Program-made: the position numbers and the translations under genes
Notes under the pieces: generated by a model
Told to the model about the DNA's origin: nothing
Seen by the model: only the letters and a program-made list of their open reading frames with translations
The model's database searches: none
Source of the DNA: Eisenbergiella porci
GTDB taxonomy: Bacteria > Bacillota > Clostridia > Lachnospirales > Lachnospiraceae
Length of the DNA stretch: 64,000 bases
Assembly: GCF_009696275.1 (NCBI RefSeq)
Contig: NZ_VUMI01000015.1
Coordinates: 46,236 to 110,235 of the forward strand
Reading direction: 5' to 3'
Shown here: one piece after another, positions 63,986-64,000 of the stretch
Layout of the letters: each line of letters begins with the position of its first letter
Numbering within the stretch: position 1 is the first letter of the stretch

Positions 63986-64000
63986 GTGACAAGGGCTGAA
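63986..64000 (+). CDS. Start of a gene that runs out of the window
   Basis: AAAGGAG is followed after 11 bases by GTG 63986, then ACA AGG GCT GAA. Only five codons are visible, so the product is unknown. Confidence 0.4.

Overview
The window looks like the chromosome of a gut Lachnospiraceae (Clostridium-like Bacillota). The grounds are a dgt-dnaG-rpoD core cluster with AGGAGG-type ribosome binding sites, TTGACA/TATAAT promoters, a class I alpha-mannosidase, GerM-type sporulation lipoprotein, several small families typical of this group (DUF6320, DUF6076, DUF6061, alcohol acetyltransferases) and a Bacillota-type RNase P RNA. Host genes look GC-balanced; islands are visibly AT-richer.

Region 1-11.2 kb: the end of a metallophosphoesterase, then a segment bounded by two nearly identical tRNA-Leu(CAG) genes in inverted orientation. 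It holds an intact GH38 alpha-mannosidase, a two-component system whose kinase is split at a poly-T tract, and an OmpR-type operator of four 11-bp-spaced repeats in front of a wrecked ABC transporter. The rest is gene debris: PG-binding protein, GNAT, TetR, AbiEii toxin, integrase and methyltransferase fragments. An intact AbiEi antitoxin and a tRNA-Leu(AAG) also lie here.

Region 11.2-15.6 kb: host genes (alpha/beta hydrolase, GerMN lipoprotein, DUF6320 protein, alcohol acetyltransferase).

Region 15.6-31.7 kb: a ~16 kb Tn4451-like integrative mobilizable element. It carries a large serine recombinase (TnpX type), a TnpW-like protein, a MobV/TnpZ relaxase with a recognisable oriT hairpin, a P4-type helicase and a CHC2 primase, a sigma-factor-like protein, and cargo that includes a C39-like peptidase and a bile-salt-hydrolase-family C-N hydrolase. 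An IS256 element and a decayed IS21 copy sit inside. The flanking host half-sites rebuild a near-palindromic attB.

Region 31.8-41 kb: a co-directional run of enzymes (hydrolases, GNATs, a small-molecule kinase fold, an SDR, a methyltransferase). At its centre is the most interesting locus: a radical SAM/SPASM-like enzyme two bases upstream of a two-pass membrane protein whose C-terminal tail is an alternating Cys-Ala repeat. This reads as a peptide- or protein-modification system.

Region 41-46 kb: a putative Imm63-like protein, a SnoaL-LytTR regulator, a NUDIX fragment, a WYL regulator and an MFS transporter. Region 46.3-54.7 kb: the conserved core cluster dgt, dnaG, rpoD, trmK, Nif3-like, nucleoside kinase and SPL-type radical SAM. 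Region 54.9-64 kb: a WGR protein, an IS91-like element with its tyrosine recombinase, a Dph6-like ATP pyrophosphatase, a TetR-controlled operon with a second HHxxxDG acyltransferase, a class I amidotransferase-like hydrolase, rnpB and a GNAT.
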